64,000 nucleotides of DNA from Candidatus Melainabacteria bacterium. Lineage in GTDB: Bacteria > Cyanobacteriota > Vampirovibrionia > Obscuribacterales > Obscuribacteraceae. This document shows positions 18,043-26,983 of the stretch, piece after piece; position 1 is the first letter of the stretch; the number at the start of each line of letters is the position of its first letter. Both the position numbers and the translations under genes were made by a program. The notes beneath the pieces are model-generated. The model was not told the origin of the DNA. It saw nothing but the letters and a program-made list of their open reading frames with translations, and searched no databases. The stretch spans positions 1 to 64,000 of the forward strand of contig JADJWK010000004.1 in NCBI GenBank assembly GCA_016716405.1. The letters are read 5' to 3'.

Positions 18043-18699
18043 ATGAGTAAAAAGAGAACAACGGTTTTTATCGTCGAAGACCACGAGTTGATGCGTGATG
18101 GCATCAAAGCAGCCGTGACCAGGGAAGACGCCTTCGCTGTCATCGGAGAGGCCGCCGACGGCAAAGAGGCCATCGACCGGGTACCGATCCTGGCGCCCGA
18201 CATAGTGATCATGGACATAGGACTGCCCACCGTCGACGGGATAGAAGCCACACAAACTCTCTTATCTAAATGTCCTCACAGCCGTGTGATCATGCTTACG
18301 TCGCACCGGGAGGAAGCCGAGGTCTTCGCGGCCTTTGCAGCCGGGGCCGCCGGCTACTGCCTCAAGGAATCAGCATCTACCCTGCTCAAATCGGCCCTCA
18401 CCTCGGTAGCGGAGGGAGCCGTGTGGATCGATCCACAGATAGCAGGAATGGTCCTCAACGCTTTCGGAGCTATCGGCAAAGGTCCCAGGCGAGCCGATGG
18501 CGAGAAGAACCCTCTGTCCGAACGTGAGCTGGATGTCTTGAAGCTCATCGTCGATGGCCTCAGCAACAAAGAGATTGCTGCGGAGCTCCAGATCAGCTCC
18601 GCCACCGTGCGAACTCATGTGGAGCATATACTCGAGAAGCTCACCGTCTCGGGCCGCACCCAGGCCGCGGTGGAAGCAGTCCGTAGACGCCTGGTCTAG
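18043..18699 (+). CDS. NarL/LuxR-type response regulator
   Basis: 218 residues. N-terminal receiver domain with acidic pair E12-D13, phosphoacceptor D58 (VIMDIGLP) and the conserved Lys in CLKESA; C-terminal LuxR helix-turn-helix (LSERELDVLKLIVDGLSNKE, then SSATVRTHVEHIL). Such proteins bind DNA as dimers after phosphorylation. It lies just before a hybrid kinase and a REC-kinase, its likely phosphodonors. The ATG has only a distant GGAG (about 14 bases), so translation may be weak or the leader hairpin at 17957 may matter. Confidence 0.93.
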   Translation: MSKKRTTVFIVEDHELMRDGIKAAVTREDAFAVIGEAADGKEAIDRVPILAPDIVIMDIGLPTVDGIEATQTLLSKCPHSRVIMLTSHREEAEVFAAFAAGAAGYCLKESASTLLKSALTSVAEGAVWIDPQIAGMVLNAFGAIGKGPRRADGEKNPLSERELDVLKLIVDGLSNKEIAAELQISSATVRTHVEHILEKLTVSGRTQAAVEAVRRRLV

Positions 18700-18861
18700 C
18701 TGATTTTCACGAATTGAGAATACCAGAGATCGGTCGAATGACCGACCGCAACCATCAGTAGCCTTAAAGCAGAGAACCCGTAGGTTCGCCGATGTCCATC
18801 AGCAATCCTTCTCGCTAGGATTGAGGTATGGAGACAGTAACGCGAGAGCCGGGGGGCAATC

Positions 18862-19002
18862 ATGAATATTACTATTGCAAAAAGGTCTTTCTTCTTGGAA
18901 GAGGGAGCAGGGCAGGGTGCAACCGTATATAGTGCTGTCCTATGTCTGGCAACCATACTGGTAGCCTTCATGTGGGCGCCCTGTCCGAAAAACCCACTGT
19001 AG
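18862..19002 (+). CDS. Small single-pass membrane protein
   Basis: 46 codons from ATG 18862, with a GGGGGG run five bases upstream acting as ribosome site. The second half is a membrane helix (TVYSAVLCLATILVAFMWA) ending in CPKNPL. The stop lies 17 bases before the next gene, whose own ribosome site overlaps the end region, which suggests an operon. Too short for family recognition; could be a modulator of the kinases downstream. The region 18700-18861 holds only a small hairpin and no clear promoter. Confidence 0.45.
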   Translation: MNITIAKRSFFLEEGAGQGATVYSAVLCLATILVAFMWAPCPKNPL

Positions 19003-19019
19003 CTGAGGGAGCTTTCGCC

Positions 19020-19739
19020 ATGAAACAATTCGACCTTGCTGAAACCAATATCGAATGCACACCGACCGATCTCTTCGAGCTGCTCTCGAAACAGGGTGAA
19101 GGGCGTTACCTGAGACAGATCAAAAAACTCGAAGGAGCGATTAAGAAGATTCCCCATCTCCTTTCCATCGATTGCTCGTACAACTGTATTCTAAGAGAAG
19201 CTGCTTTCCGTATCGTGAGCCGCCGAAAAGAAATAATCCACACTCCTCTAATCGCCGTGGATGCACTGCATGTGGGATCATCAAGACTGCAACTCAGTGC
19301 GGTCGCGAAATTCACCCTCAAGCTCGAGGGAGGAGACGTAAAACTCTCGAATATCCAGGGGTTCTATGTGATCATGCAGGGTGTGCGCGCCGCGGTGAAG
19401 TGCAGGGTCATTTCTCTGACCATACCGGCTAACGGAGAGATGCCGACTCTTCGATGCGCAGTCTCGCCCTTGGCGGTGCCCGGTTACCGGGCCGGCTTGA
19501 TCAGTATGAAACTGGCTTCTACATTTCTTCATGACAAGCAAGGCAGACAGGCCCGGACAACCATGCAACGCTCGGATTCCAGGCGCTGCCGCAATACCTG
19601 CAATCGCCTTGCATCGACAGTCGCCCAAGATCCGGGAAAGAGACAGGGAAAGAGACAGGGAGAGCGGCCCCGTTTGTTCGACCTGGTGAGCGACCTGATC
19701 AAGCTTCTGAAAATCGGGACAGCGGTGGACAACGCATAG
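19020..19739 (+). CDS. Unidentified cytoplasmic protein
   Basis: 239 residues from ATG 19020, preceded by GAGGGA at nine bases; the frame is open further upstream to 18942 but without a ribosome site. Mixed alpha/beta composition, no signal peptide or membrane segment, and a basic, low-complexity stretch near residues 185-225 (GKRQGKRQGERPR). No motif I recognise. It sits between a response regulator and a hybrid kinase, so it may belong to the same signalling unit. A TATAAT box for the next gene lies just after its stop. Confidence 0.65.
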   Translation: MKQFDLAETNIECTPTDLFELLSKQGEGRYLRQIKKLEGAIKKIPHLLSIDCSYNCILREAAFRIVSRRKEIIHTPLIAVDALHVGSSRLQLSAVAKFTLKLEGGDVKLSNIQGFYVIMQGVRAAVKCRVISLTIPANGEMPTLRCAVSPLAVPGYRAGLISMKLASTFLHDKQGRQARTTMQRSDSRRCRNTCNRLASTVAQDPGKRQGKRQGERPRLFDLVSDLIKLLKIGTAVDNA

Positions 19740-19741
19740 TC

Positions 19742-19747
19742 TATAAT
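19742..19747 (+). promoter_or_regulatory. -10 box of the hybrid kinase gene, leaderless geometry
   Basis: A perfect TATAAT ends nine bases before the ATG at 19757, so transcription would begin at or within a few bases of the start codon. No ribosome site lies between. No good -35 at normal spacing was found. Confidence 0.5.
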
Positions 19748-19756
19748 CATTGGACT

Positions 19757-22222
19757 ATGAAGCTCGAGAAAAGAAGCCGTAAGGAATTGCTCGAACTGAT
19801 CGGTAAGCTCGAGGAACAGATTGCCTCTCTGGAAACCGAGACCGCCGTTCGGGGCTCGAGCACAGGAGCGAAAGACGCGCTATTCGAGCTCAATATCGCC
19901 ACTGTCCTTGACAATGCTCTGGACGCCGTAATCGGAGCAGACCAGGCAGGCAGGATAGTGTACTGGAATCCCCGGGCCGAGCACATGTTCGGGTGGAGCA
20001 AAGAAGAGGTTCTCGGCCTCACCCTCTCCGAGACGATCATTCCGAGCCAGTACAGAGAGGCTCACCGCAAGGGGCTGGAGCACTTCAACCAGACCGGCGA
20101 GGGTCCGGTGCTGAACCGGCGCCTGGAGATGACGGCTCTCCGACGAGATGGCACCGAATTTCCCGTGGAGATGAGTGTCGGTCCCCTGAAGATGGGTAAT
20201 TTCTTCCTGTTCAGCTCGTTCATCCAGGATATAACCGAGCGCAAGCAGGTGATCGAGGCCCTCAAAGCAGCCCGGGAAGCCGCAGACAAGGCCAACAAAT
20301 CCAAAGACCAGTTTCTTGCCCAGGTAAGCCACGAGCTGCGCACTCCCCTTAATGGCATCTACGGCATGGTGCAGCTCGCCCTCGATACGAGTCTCACCGA
20401 AGAGCAGCGTGAATATCTGGATACTGTCAAAACCTCTACCGAGCTTCTCACAGGCATAGTCGACGAGCTTCTCGATTTCTCCAAGATCGAGTCCGGTCAA
20501 CTCGTCCTCTTTCCCGAGCCGATTGATCTGAGGGACCGCCTGAACGAGCTCCTGCGCATATTCGTGGCCAGAGCAAGGGACAAAAACCTCGAGATCATCG
20601 TCAGAGTCCAGGACGAAGTACCCAGGATAATCGTAGCTGACTGGAACAGGCTCAGACAGATCCTTCTCAACCTGGTTGGCAATGCCCTCAAATTCACCGA
20701 TGAAGGAAAAGTAGAGATCACTGTAGGCGTAGACGCCGCTGATGGCGATTCCCTCACGCTCAGATGGCAGGTCAGAGACACCGGTATAGGCATCTCGGAG
20801 GCTCATCAGCAGGTAATTTTCGACGCATTCGTGCAAGCGGACAGCTCGGTTTCTCGCAAATACGGCGGCACCGGACTCGGTCTCACTATCGCGCACAATC
20901 TTGTCCAGCTCATGGAAGGCTGGATCTGGCTGGAAAGCGCTCCGGGAGAGGGAAGCTCTTTCACGTTCAATATAAAAGTGCAGGCTCCCGACGACACCCA
21001 GCTCCAGGCTGCCGCCAACAGAGAAGTTCTCCTCAGCGATCTGCCGGTGCTTATCGTCGATGACAATTCCTCCAATCGCAAGATTCTCGCTCGCATGGTC
21101 GAGAACTGGGGAATGAAACCGACCACCGCATCCAGTGCATCCTCGGCTGTAGACAGGCTCCTGAGCGCCTATGAGTCTGACCGACCCTTCAGGCTCGTAC
21201 TGGTCGACTATGCCATGCCGGAATGCAACGGGCTCCAGCTCATCGAGCAGATCCGCGCCGACCAGCGAATCTCCTCCATCGAGATCATCATGATCAGCTC
21301 GGTCAAAGAGCCGGCTCTTTTCCAGCACGCCCGCCAGAGCAGGGTGAGCGACATCATTATCAAACCGGTCAGCGAGCCGGAGCTTCTCGGTGCCGTGACG
21401 AAATGCGTCAAACGACTGGGCGAGCAAGATGACGGCAGCAACCAGGAAAAAGACCTGAGCGATACTCAGCAGCTCACCCGATGCTATCGCATTCTCATCG
21501 CCGAGGACGACAGGGTCAATCAGATCATTCTCAAAAGACTCCTGGAGAAAAGAGGACATGCCTGTACAGTCGTCCCCGACGGGCAGGCGGTGCTGGAGGA
21601 GCTGAAAACCACGAGCTTTGACGCCATCATCATGGATGTCCAGATGCCCGTCATGGATGGTATCACCACCACTCTGATCATCAGGGCACAAGAGGAGGAG
21701 TCGGGTCAGCACGTACCGATAATCGCCTCCACCGCCTTTGCAATCAAAGGAGATCGAGAACGACTCTTCAAGGCAGGGATGGACTCGTATATCTCAAAAC
21801 CGTACTCAGCCGCTGAGCTATACAAGGAAGTCGACACGGTCTGCCGCCGGCTGCCTCACAAAGCCGCGCCCCTGCCTCCGCCCCTGGTCGATGAAAGAGG
21901 GCTTCCTTCCCTCTTCGGTCATGACGCCGAACTCTTGCAGGAAGCGGTGGAATCTCTGCTCGAGGAGATTCCCCTCTACCGGCGCAGGCTCGAGCAACAC
22001 CTGGATCGCGGAGAATTCACCGAGCTCGAGATCCTCGCTCATTCAATCAAAGGCGCTATGGCGAACTTCCGCGCCGAGAAGGCGGCTCGCACCGCAGCCG
22101 CCATCGAGGAATCGGCAAAGGGAAAGGACGCTCCGAGGGTCAGGGAGCTGTCAGTGGTGATGCTCGAGCAACTGGATTCGGTGGCATCGCTCCTGGCCAA
22201 ATATGTGAACGAAGATGAATGA
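19757..22222 (+). CDS. Hybrid sensor histidine kinase (PAS-HisKA-HATPase-REC-REC-HPt)
   Basis: 821 residues. A short coiled coil, a PAS domain (about 48-165; GRIVYWNPRAEHMFGWSKEE), the dimerisation/phosphoacceptor H192 in SHELRTPLNG, an HATPase domain with N, G1 (DTGIGI) and G2 (GTGLGL) boxes (about 305-420), two receiver domains (about 425-550 with VDYAMP; about 575-700 with MDVQMP) and a C-terminal HPt domain with LAHSIKGA. No membrane segment, so it senses a cytoplasmic signal. All relay modules are in one chain; the LuxR-type regulator upstream is the likely output. It overlaps the next gene by eight bases. Confidence 0.95.
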   Translation: MKLEKRSRKELLELIGKLEEQIASLETETAVRGSSTGAKDALFELNIATVLDNALDAVIGADQAGRIVYWNPRAEHMFGWSKEEVLGLTLSETIIPSQYREAHRKGLEHFNQTGEGPVLNRRLEMTALRRDGTEFPVEMSVGPLKMGNFFLFSSFIQDITERKQVIEALKAAREAADKANKSKDQFLAQVSHELRTPLNGIYGMVQLALDTSLTEEQREYLDTVKTSTELLTGIVDELLDFSKIESGQLVLFPEPIDLRDRLNELLRIFVARARDKNLEIIVRVQDEVPRIIVADWNRLRQILLNLVGNALKFTDEGKVEITVGVDAADGDSLTLRWQVRDTGIGISEAHQQVIFDAFVQADSSVSRKYGGTGLGLTIAHNLVQLMEGWIWLESAPGEGSSFTFNIKVQAPDDTQLQAAANREVLLSDLPVLIVDDNSSNRKILARMVENWGMKPTTASSASSAVDRLLSAYESDRPFRLVLVDYAMPECNGLQLIEQIRADQRISSIEIIMISSVKEPALFQHARQSRVSDIIIKPVSEPELLGAVTKCVKRLGEQDDGSNQEKDLSDTQQLTRCYRILIAEDDRVNQIILKRLLEKRGHACTVVPDGQAVLEELKTTSFDAIIMDVQMPVMDGITTTLIIRAQEEESGQHVPIIASTAFAIKGDRERLFKAGMDSYISKPYSAAELYKEVDTVCRRLPHKAAPLPPPLVDERGLPSLFGHDAELLQEAVESLLEEIPLYRRRLEQHLDRGEFTELEILAHSIKGAMANFRAEKAARTAAAIEESAKGKDAPRVRELSVVMLEQLDSVASLLAKYVNEDE

Positions 22223-23300
22223 GAGACCGATCCTTGTAGTCGATGATGACACGCACTCTCGAAAGCTCGTCACCATCATACTCGAGAAAGCCGGCTATAA
22301 GGTGATAGCCGCCGACGGCGGCGCCAGAGCTCTGGACATACTGACTGCCGCAGATGCACCGTCACTGGTGGTTTGCGACTGGATGATGCCGGAGGTGAAC
22401 GGCATCGACGTTTGCCGGGCAATCCGCCAGGCACCGGCAGAGGAGTATGTCTATTTCATCCTGCTCACCGCCAAAACTCAAACAAAGGACATGGTGGAAG
22501 GAATCGAGGCTGGAGCCGACGACTATCTGACAAAGCCCTTCGACAAAGGAGAGCTCCTGGCACGGGTCCAGGCCGGAGAGCGAATTCTCAATCTCCACAA
22601 AAAGCTCCTGGACAAAAAGAACACCATCAAAGACTTCGCCTACGCCCTCACCCACGATCTCCGAACCCCGATGCTTGCTCTCAATATGACCATGCAGCAA
22701 TCCATCGATGGTCTCTATGGAGAGCTCCCGGAAGCCTATCAGGGGTTACTCAAAAAAAGTATCGCCTCTATAAGAGATCTCCTGGATCTCACCGACGCTC
22801 TGCTTGCTGTGGCCAAATACGATGAGGACGTGATCTGCCTCGAGAAAAGCGATAACGATCTCGACCATGTCATAGACGATTGCTGCTCTTCCCTGGAGCC
22901 GCTTATTTTGGCCAAGAAAATCGAGCTGCGCTTGAGCGATAGAGGCAAGTCCGTGATGGTAAGCGCCGATCGCTCCGAGCTCAAGAGACTGGTATTCAAC
23001 CTGGTGGCAAATGCCATACGCTATACTCCCACAGGCGGGTCGATCGTGGTCTCATGGAAAAGCGTCGAGGACTCCGCCTGCCTGATAGTGGAAGACTCCG
23101 GCGAAGGCATTCCGGAATCATATGAAGCCAATCTATTCAAGCGTTTTCATAAGTCCGAGAAGGGCCGCAAAACCATCGGCACCGGTCTCGGTCTCTATCT
23201 CTGCCATCGTATCGTCGAAGAGCACGGAGGCTCGATCTCCTACCGGAGATCGAGCCTGGGTGGAAGCGCCTTTACCGTCACTCTGCCTCTTTCCCTGTAG
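22215..23300 (+). CDS. REC domain-histidine kinase fusion
   Basis: 361 residues. An N-terminal receiver domain (VVDDD, phosphoacceptor D55 in VCDWMMPE, Lys in LTKPFDKGE) is followed by HisKA (H in ALTHDLRTPM) and HATPase (NAIRYTP, DSGEGIPE, GTGLGL). This REC-first order fits a kinase switched by phosphotransfer from another kinase, here the hybrid kinase whose stop it overlaps by eight bases. Cytoplasmic. The 3' end overlaps the convergent gene at 23278. Confidence 0.93.
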   Translation: MNERPILVVDDDTHSRKLVTIILEKAGYKVIAADGGARALDILTAADAPSLVVCDWMMPEVNGIDVCRAIRQAPAEEYVYFILLTAKTQTKDMVEGIEAGADDYLTKPFDKGELLARVQAGERILNLHKKLLDKKNTIKDFAYALTHDLRTPMLALNMTMQQSIDGLYGELPEAYQGLLKKSIASIRDLLDLTDALLAVAKYDEDVICLEKSDNDLDHVIDDCCSSLEPLILAKKIELRLSDRGKSVMVSADRSELKRLVFNLVANAIRYTPTGGSIVVSWKSVEDSACLIVEDSGEGIPESYEANLFKRFHKSEKGRKTIGTGLGLYLCHRIVEEHGGSISYRRSSLGGSAFTVTLPLSL

Positions 23301-23697
23301 CGGGCGAATCGACGTTTTCTGCAGGAGTCTCTCCAGGAGTCTCGGCAGGAGTCAGCGCGGGAGCCTCGGCAGGCACCACTGCCGGTGATACTGCTTGCTG
23401 TTCGTTCTCTGACTTGGTCGGCACTCCGGGAGCGCTCAGGGACGGTACCGAGATCGGCTTATCCCCATGCAGTTTGTACTGCGACTCCATCTGCTCGAGT
23501 TTGAGGAGGGCCTGATCCAGGGTTTGCTGATTGGTGAGGAGCACATATCCCATGGCGATGACCAGAACAAGCAATATCAGTGCCACGGCCCAGCCAATCT
23601 CGGAGTCGTTGCGCACCACTTCGGTACGTTCGACGATAATGTCCCGTCCGCTGGAATCCACGGCGCCCCGACGCTCGAATTTAGTCTGTGTAGTCAT
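23278..23697 (-). CDS. Membrane-anchored protein with Pro/Ala/Glu-rich tail
   Basis: 139 residues from ATG 23697, chosen because GGAGG lies five bases before it (an ATG at 23709 contains that ribosome site). Residues about 34-56 form a membrane helix (WAVALILLVLVIAMGYVLL), followed by a short helix and a disordered tail with repeats PAETPGETPAE. The first 30 residues are charged and cytoplasmic. No family recognised. Convergent with, and overlapping, the REC-kinase gene. Confidence 0.65.
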   Translation of the reverse strand: MTTQTKFERRGAVDSSGRDIIVERTEVVRNDSEIGWAVALILLVLVIAMGYVLLTNQQTLDQALLKLEQMESQYKLHGDKPISVPSLSAPGVPTKSENEQQAVSPAVVPAEAPALTPAETPGETPAENVDSPATGKEAE

Positions 23698-23769
23698 AAC
23701 AACCTCCATTGTTCGCTCCCCCGTCGAGGAGATTCAACGAAGAGATAGCGCACCAAAGTACGGGCCATG

Positions 23770-25704
23770 CTACTGCGCGTAACGAATTATCTTCGTTCTG
23801 GTCAGGCGGCTGCAAAAGGTCTTAACCGCGTGATCGGAAATACCCTTGCAATCGGAGACCACCAGGGTGACAAGAGAGGTCATCGGATAGAGAGAATAGA
23901 GACCCTGATCGGTCAGGTGCTGGTTGCCGGCAAGATTGAGATGGACCAGGCGCATCTTGCTCAATGCCGCCATATCCTCGTCTCTGACATCGAGATCGGA
24001 GATATCGAGGGTCATGAGATTGGGAATGACGGCGACTTCCCTGAGATTGCGGGAGCCGATACCACTGCCCCTCAAAGAGAGGGTATTGAGGATGTTCAGG
24101 CGCTCCAGCTTGGCGAGCCCTTTTCCTTTCACGCCCTTGCAATCGAGTATCGAAAGTGACTGGATCCCGGTGCACTTACCCAGGAACTCCAGACAATCAT
24201 CGGTAAGGGACAGCCCGCGCAGCTCCAGGGCTGCCAACCTGGGACAATCGACCAGATGCTCGATTCCCCGGTCGGAAATATTTTTCGCTCCCTCGATAAT
24301 GAGCTCCTCGAGAGAAGGGAACCCGGCGATTGCCGCAAGAGCATCGTCAGTGAGACCGGTGCCGACGATCTTCAAGCCGCTGATTGCCGTTGCTGCCTCG
24401 CTCTTGCCAATGCCAACAAGAGCGGCATCGGTGACCGCCTCTCCGGTTATCTTCAAATCTTCCGGCTTGTCCCTCAAAACGAATTCCAGATACTCGGCAT
24501 CGTTGCAATTCCTACCGGAAGGCGACCGCCACATCTCAGACTCGCTATTCTGCTCGGGCTTGTGCTCGATTACAGGAGGCAGAGCACGAGCCTCATCCGA
24601 CTTCATAATCGCCTGCTCGCTGAAATCCGATAGATCAGGTCCTTCGGGTCGATCAGAGCGCGTCCCCCTCAAATTGCCCGCTGTCTGCATCACCCCGGAA
24701 GCAATCAGACCGACAGCGATCAAAGAAACAACGAATATGATCCGGGAGGCTCGCGGCGAGATATTGATTCTCTTATAGACGCCGGATATGGCATGAGCCC
24801 CGCTCACCAGACTGGAAGAGCGAGCCCGCTCCGCCTCGACAAATTCGAGCAATGCGCCGCGCAGCTCCAGAGCGCTCCGGAAGCGGTCATCGGGATTTTT
24901 CGCAAGACACCGCGCAACGATAACCTCGAGCTCCGGGGCGAACTGTCGATCGCCAGCGCCCTCGGCCAGGGTCGGTGGCGGCTTCTGAACATGCATCAAC
25001 ATGGTCACATGCACGTTCTGCCCCTCGAAAGGCTTCCTTCCGGTAAGCGTCTCGAAGATAAGACAACCCATGCTGTAGATATCCGAGCGCTCGTCCACCG
25101 GTTTGCCCGACGCTTGCTCCGGACTCATATAAGGCGGACTTCCCAGCATCGCCCCGGTCCGGGTCAGCCTCTGATCTTCGGCGATCAGCTTGCCGAGCCC
25201 GAAATCGAGAATGATAGCCAGGGGCTCGCTATTTTCCCTTTCCACCAGCATTATATTGGAGGGTTTGATATCCCTGTGAAGAATGCCACCGGCATGGGCG
25301 TGGGCGATCCCCTCCAGGATCTGGACGAAAACCGGGACCGCCTCCAGAGGCTCGAAAGCACCATTCTCGGCAATGAGCCTGTCGAGACTCCGCCCGGAGA
25401 CCATATCGGTGACCAGAAAGAGAGTACCGTCATCGGAATAGCCGAAATCGAGCACCGTGAGAATATTGGGATGGCTCAGTTGGGCGAGCAGGCGGGCCTC
25501 CATATGAAAGCGAGCCGCGTCGTCATCGTTGAAACTCCAGGCTACGACTTTGACCGCAACATCCTTGTCGAGCTTGAGATCCCGGCAGCGATAGACAAGA
25601 CCCATACCACCACGACCGATCTCCTCGATCACCTGGTAGCGATCGTGGCTGAAGACCGGGTCGCCGGCATACTCTTCTGTCGTTTCTTGGATCGGCTCGT
25701 CCAT
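23770..25704 (-). CDS. Ser/Thr kinase with membrane helix and C-terminal leucine-rich repeats
   Basis: 644 residues. Kinase domain at about 22-290: IGRGGMGLVY, K52 in VAVKVV, HRD 143-145, DFG 167-169, SPEQ. A membrane helix at about 321-339 is followed by a linker and about eight LRRs of 22-25 residues (about 425-640; units such as LTDDALAAIAGFPSLEELII and LTDDCLEFLGKCTGIQSLSI). Inferred topology: kinase inside, LRRs outside, as a receptor. The same architecture returns at 50613 and 55110. No membrane partner is adjacent. Intact catalytic residues, so probably active. Confidence 0.93.
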   Translation of the reverse strand: MDEPIQETTEEYAGDPVFSHDRYQVIEEIGRGGMGLVYRCRDLKLDKDVAVKVVAWSFNDDDAARFHMEARLLAQLSHPNILTVLDFGYSDDGTLFLVTDMVSGRSLDRLIAENGAFEPLEAVPVFVQILEGIAHAHAGGILHRDIKPSNIMLVERENSEPLAIILDFGLGKLIAEDQRLTRTGAMLGSPPYMSPEQASGKPVDERSDIYSMGCLIFETLTGRKPFEGQNVHVTMLMHVQKPPPTLAEGAGDRQFAPELEVIVARCLAKNPDDRFRSALELRGALLEFVEAERARSSSLVSGAHAISGVYKRINISPRASRIIFVVSLIAVGLIASGVMQTAGNLRGTRSDRPEGPDLSDFSEQAIMKSDEARALPPVIEHKPEQNSESEMWRSPSGRNCNDAEYLEFVLRDKPEDLKITGEAVTDAALVGIGKSEAATAISGLKIVGTGLTDDALAAIAGFPSLEELIIEGAKNISDRGIEHLVDCPRLAALELRGLSLTDDCLEFLGKCTGIQSLSILDCKGVKGKGLAKLERLNILNTLSLRGSGIGSRNLREVAVIPNLMTLDISDLDVRDEDMAALSKMRLVHLNLAGNQHLTDQGLYSLYPMTSLVTLVVSDCKGISDHAVKTFCSRLTRTKIIRYAQ

Positions 25705-26074
25705 CTATCAAGAAGGTCTCGTTATCGAACCAGCCAATTATACGCTCTGGGCCACGCGAGGCGCGAGCATAAAAGGAAAGAATGAGAATCGAGAACTCAG
25801 ACGTAGAGCTTCAGCTCTCTATCGAAGTCACAGGACTCGAAACAAGTAATCATCAGCTTCCTCGAAGATGCTCTTTTTTTATTACATAAAATAGATTCTG
25901 CTTTAAAGCTCACAACATAAGCTGGCCCCCGGTTTCCCGCAAAAAAACGAGATTAAAAAACGAATTTTGTGGTCTAATTCGTGGAATTCCGTGGTATTAT
26001 TCCTAGTGTCGGGTAGCATCTCCATCCCTCGAGGGAAAGAAAGACGCGCCAGACATTCAGTAACGGAGCAAATC

Positions 26075-26206
26075 ATGTTTACGTTAAGCACCTCAAATTA
26101 TTGCGCCAAACGCATATGGTCCATGCATGCTGAGTCCATGCCAGATCTATTCGTCCTCGCGCAGCCGCAAGGCGGCTCGACAATCGAATATCCCAGGTGT
26201 AGTTGA
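26075..26206 (+). CDS. Small ORF ahead of the tRNA array
   Basis: 43 codons from ATG 26075 with GGAG six bases upstream, ending at 26206 and followed 25 bases later by a strong terminator. The peptide (begins MFTLSTSNYCAKRIW) matches nothing I know. It could be a real small protein or chance. The 732-base gap 25705-26436 otherwise holds AT-rich sequence (25860-26000, with TATTAT at 25995), this frame, the terminator and a hairpin cluster. Confidence 0.3.
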   Translation: MFTLSTSNYCAKRIWSMHAESMPDLFVLAQPQGGSTIEYPRCS

Positions 26207-26231
26207 AACATTCATTTGCTCAATTGCTAAG

Positions 26232-26256
26232 CCTGGGTCCATAGCCCAGGTTTTTT
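26232..26256 (+). terminator. Rho-independent terminator upstream of tRNA array
   Basis: CCTGGG (26232-26237), seven-base loop, CCCAGG (26245-26250), then six T. It ends whatever is transcribed rightward through 26075-26206 and insulates the tRNA array that follows. Confidence 0.75.
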
Positions 26257-26302
26257 AGTCTTTAAGGGCAGATTGGAAAATTCGAGCGCACCACCTGTAG
26301 AG

Positions 26303-26347
26303 CCTGAGCGATCCTCAGGTCCGACCGGACACGTCCGTCAATCGGAC
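26303..26347 (+). other. Cluster of three hairpins before the tRNA array
   Basis: Three stems follow each other: CCTGAG/CTCAGG (26303-26319), GTCC/GGAC (26319-26330) and GTCCG/CGGAC (26333-26347). AGGTCC flanks the set on both sides. It may be the structured leader or a decayed tRNA of the array transcript. No convincing -35/-10 pair was found between here and 26437. Confidence 0.35.
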
Positions 26348-26436
26348 AGGTCCAAACCACCGCACCCTGAAAATCAGCCTTGCGTCAAGCGTCTCGAGCG
26401 ACATGCCGGCGTCGCCCGATTTGCCTAGCGCATTAT

Positions 26437-26512
26437 GTATCCCTGGTGTAACTGGCAACATGGCGAGCTCCAAACTCGACCGATCCGGGTTCGAATCCTG
26501 GGGGATGCGCCA
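26437..26512 (+). tRNA. tRNA-Trp (anticodon CCA)
   Basis: Acceptor GTATCCC pairs with GGGATGC, anticodon loop CTCCAAA, T-arm CCGGG-TTCGAAT-CCTGG, discriminator G and encoded CCA. The anticodon stem has four pairs plus a G-A closing mismatch. First gene of the array. Confidence 0.85.
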
Positions 26513-26516
26513 GCAT

Positions 26517-26592
26517 CGCAGAGTAGTGTAATGGCTAACACGTTAGCCTCATAAGCTGAAGACTGCCGGTTCGACTCCGGCCTCTGCGCCCA
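26517..26592 (+). tRNA. tRNA-Met-type (anticodon CAT)
   Basis: Acceptor CGCAGAG / CTCTGCG, anticodon loop CTCATAA, T-arm GCCGG/CCGGC, CCA encoded. C1-G72 is paired and the anticodon stem lacks the three G-C pairs of initiators, so it is an elongator Met or an Ile2 tRNA with lysidine; sequence alone does not decide. Confidence 0.85.
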
Positions 26593-26712
26593 ATAGCCTC
26601 GAAATTCGGCTACCAGCCTTGCGGCGAGGCGCGCCGTCCGGGACCTGCTCATTTCCCGAGTCCCGGACATCACCACGACCTCGACATGTCGGTATGAAAA
26701 CTGTCGGTGCAC

Positions 26713-26789
26713 GGCCCGTTAGTGTAGCGGACGAACATTCTCCCCTGTCACGGGAGAGATCACGGGTTCGAATCCCGTACGGGTCGCCA
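26713..26789 (+). tRNA. tRNA-Asp (anticodon GTC)
   Basis: Acceptor GGCCCGT / ACGGGTC, D-stem GTGT/ACAT, anticodon stem CTCCC/GGGAG with loop CTGTCAC, T-arm ACGGG/CCCGT, discriminator G (the Asp identity base) and CCA encoded. Looks fully functional. Confidence 0.9.
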
Positions 26790-26802
26790 TTTATATAATT
26801 GT

Positions 26803-26880
26803 CGTGGAGTAGCTCAGCTTGGTCAGAGTACTCGCCTTGGAAGCGAGGGGCCGTTGGTTCGAATCCAACCTCCGCGACCA
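26803..26880 (+). tRNA. tRNA-Pro (anticodon TGG) with A37
   Basis: Acceptor CGTGGAG / CTCCGCG with C1-G72 and A73 as usual for Pro, anticodon stem CTCGC/GCGAG, loop CTTGGAA, CCA encoded. The base after the anticodon is A, whereas bacterial Pro tRNAs almost always have G37, the target of TrmD methylation that guards the reading frame. Confidence 0.85.
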
Positions 26881-26983
26881 CACACTTTTTCGAGTGTCAA
26901 GTTCCGGGCACGCTATGGTTGACCATCGCCCAGGCGTGCGGCAGATCTCTCGGTCTAGCCTGGAGGACGATCCGCCGGAATGA

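Noticed and set aside
19880..21712. 610-codon frame opposite the hybrid histidine kinase
   Set aside because: All kinase, receiver and HPt motifs are on the plus strand; the reverse frame has none.
26517..26592. Initiator tRNA reading of the CAT unit
   Set aside because: C1-G72 is paired and the three G-C pairs of the initiator anticodon stem are missing.
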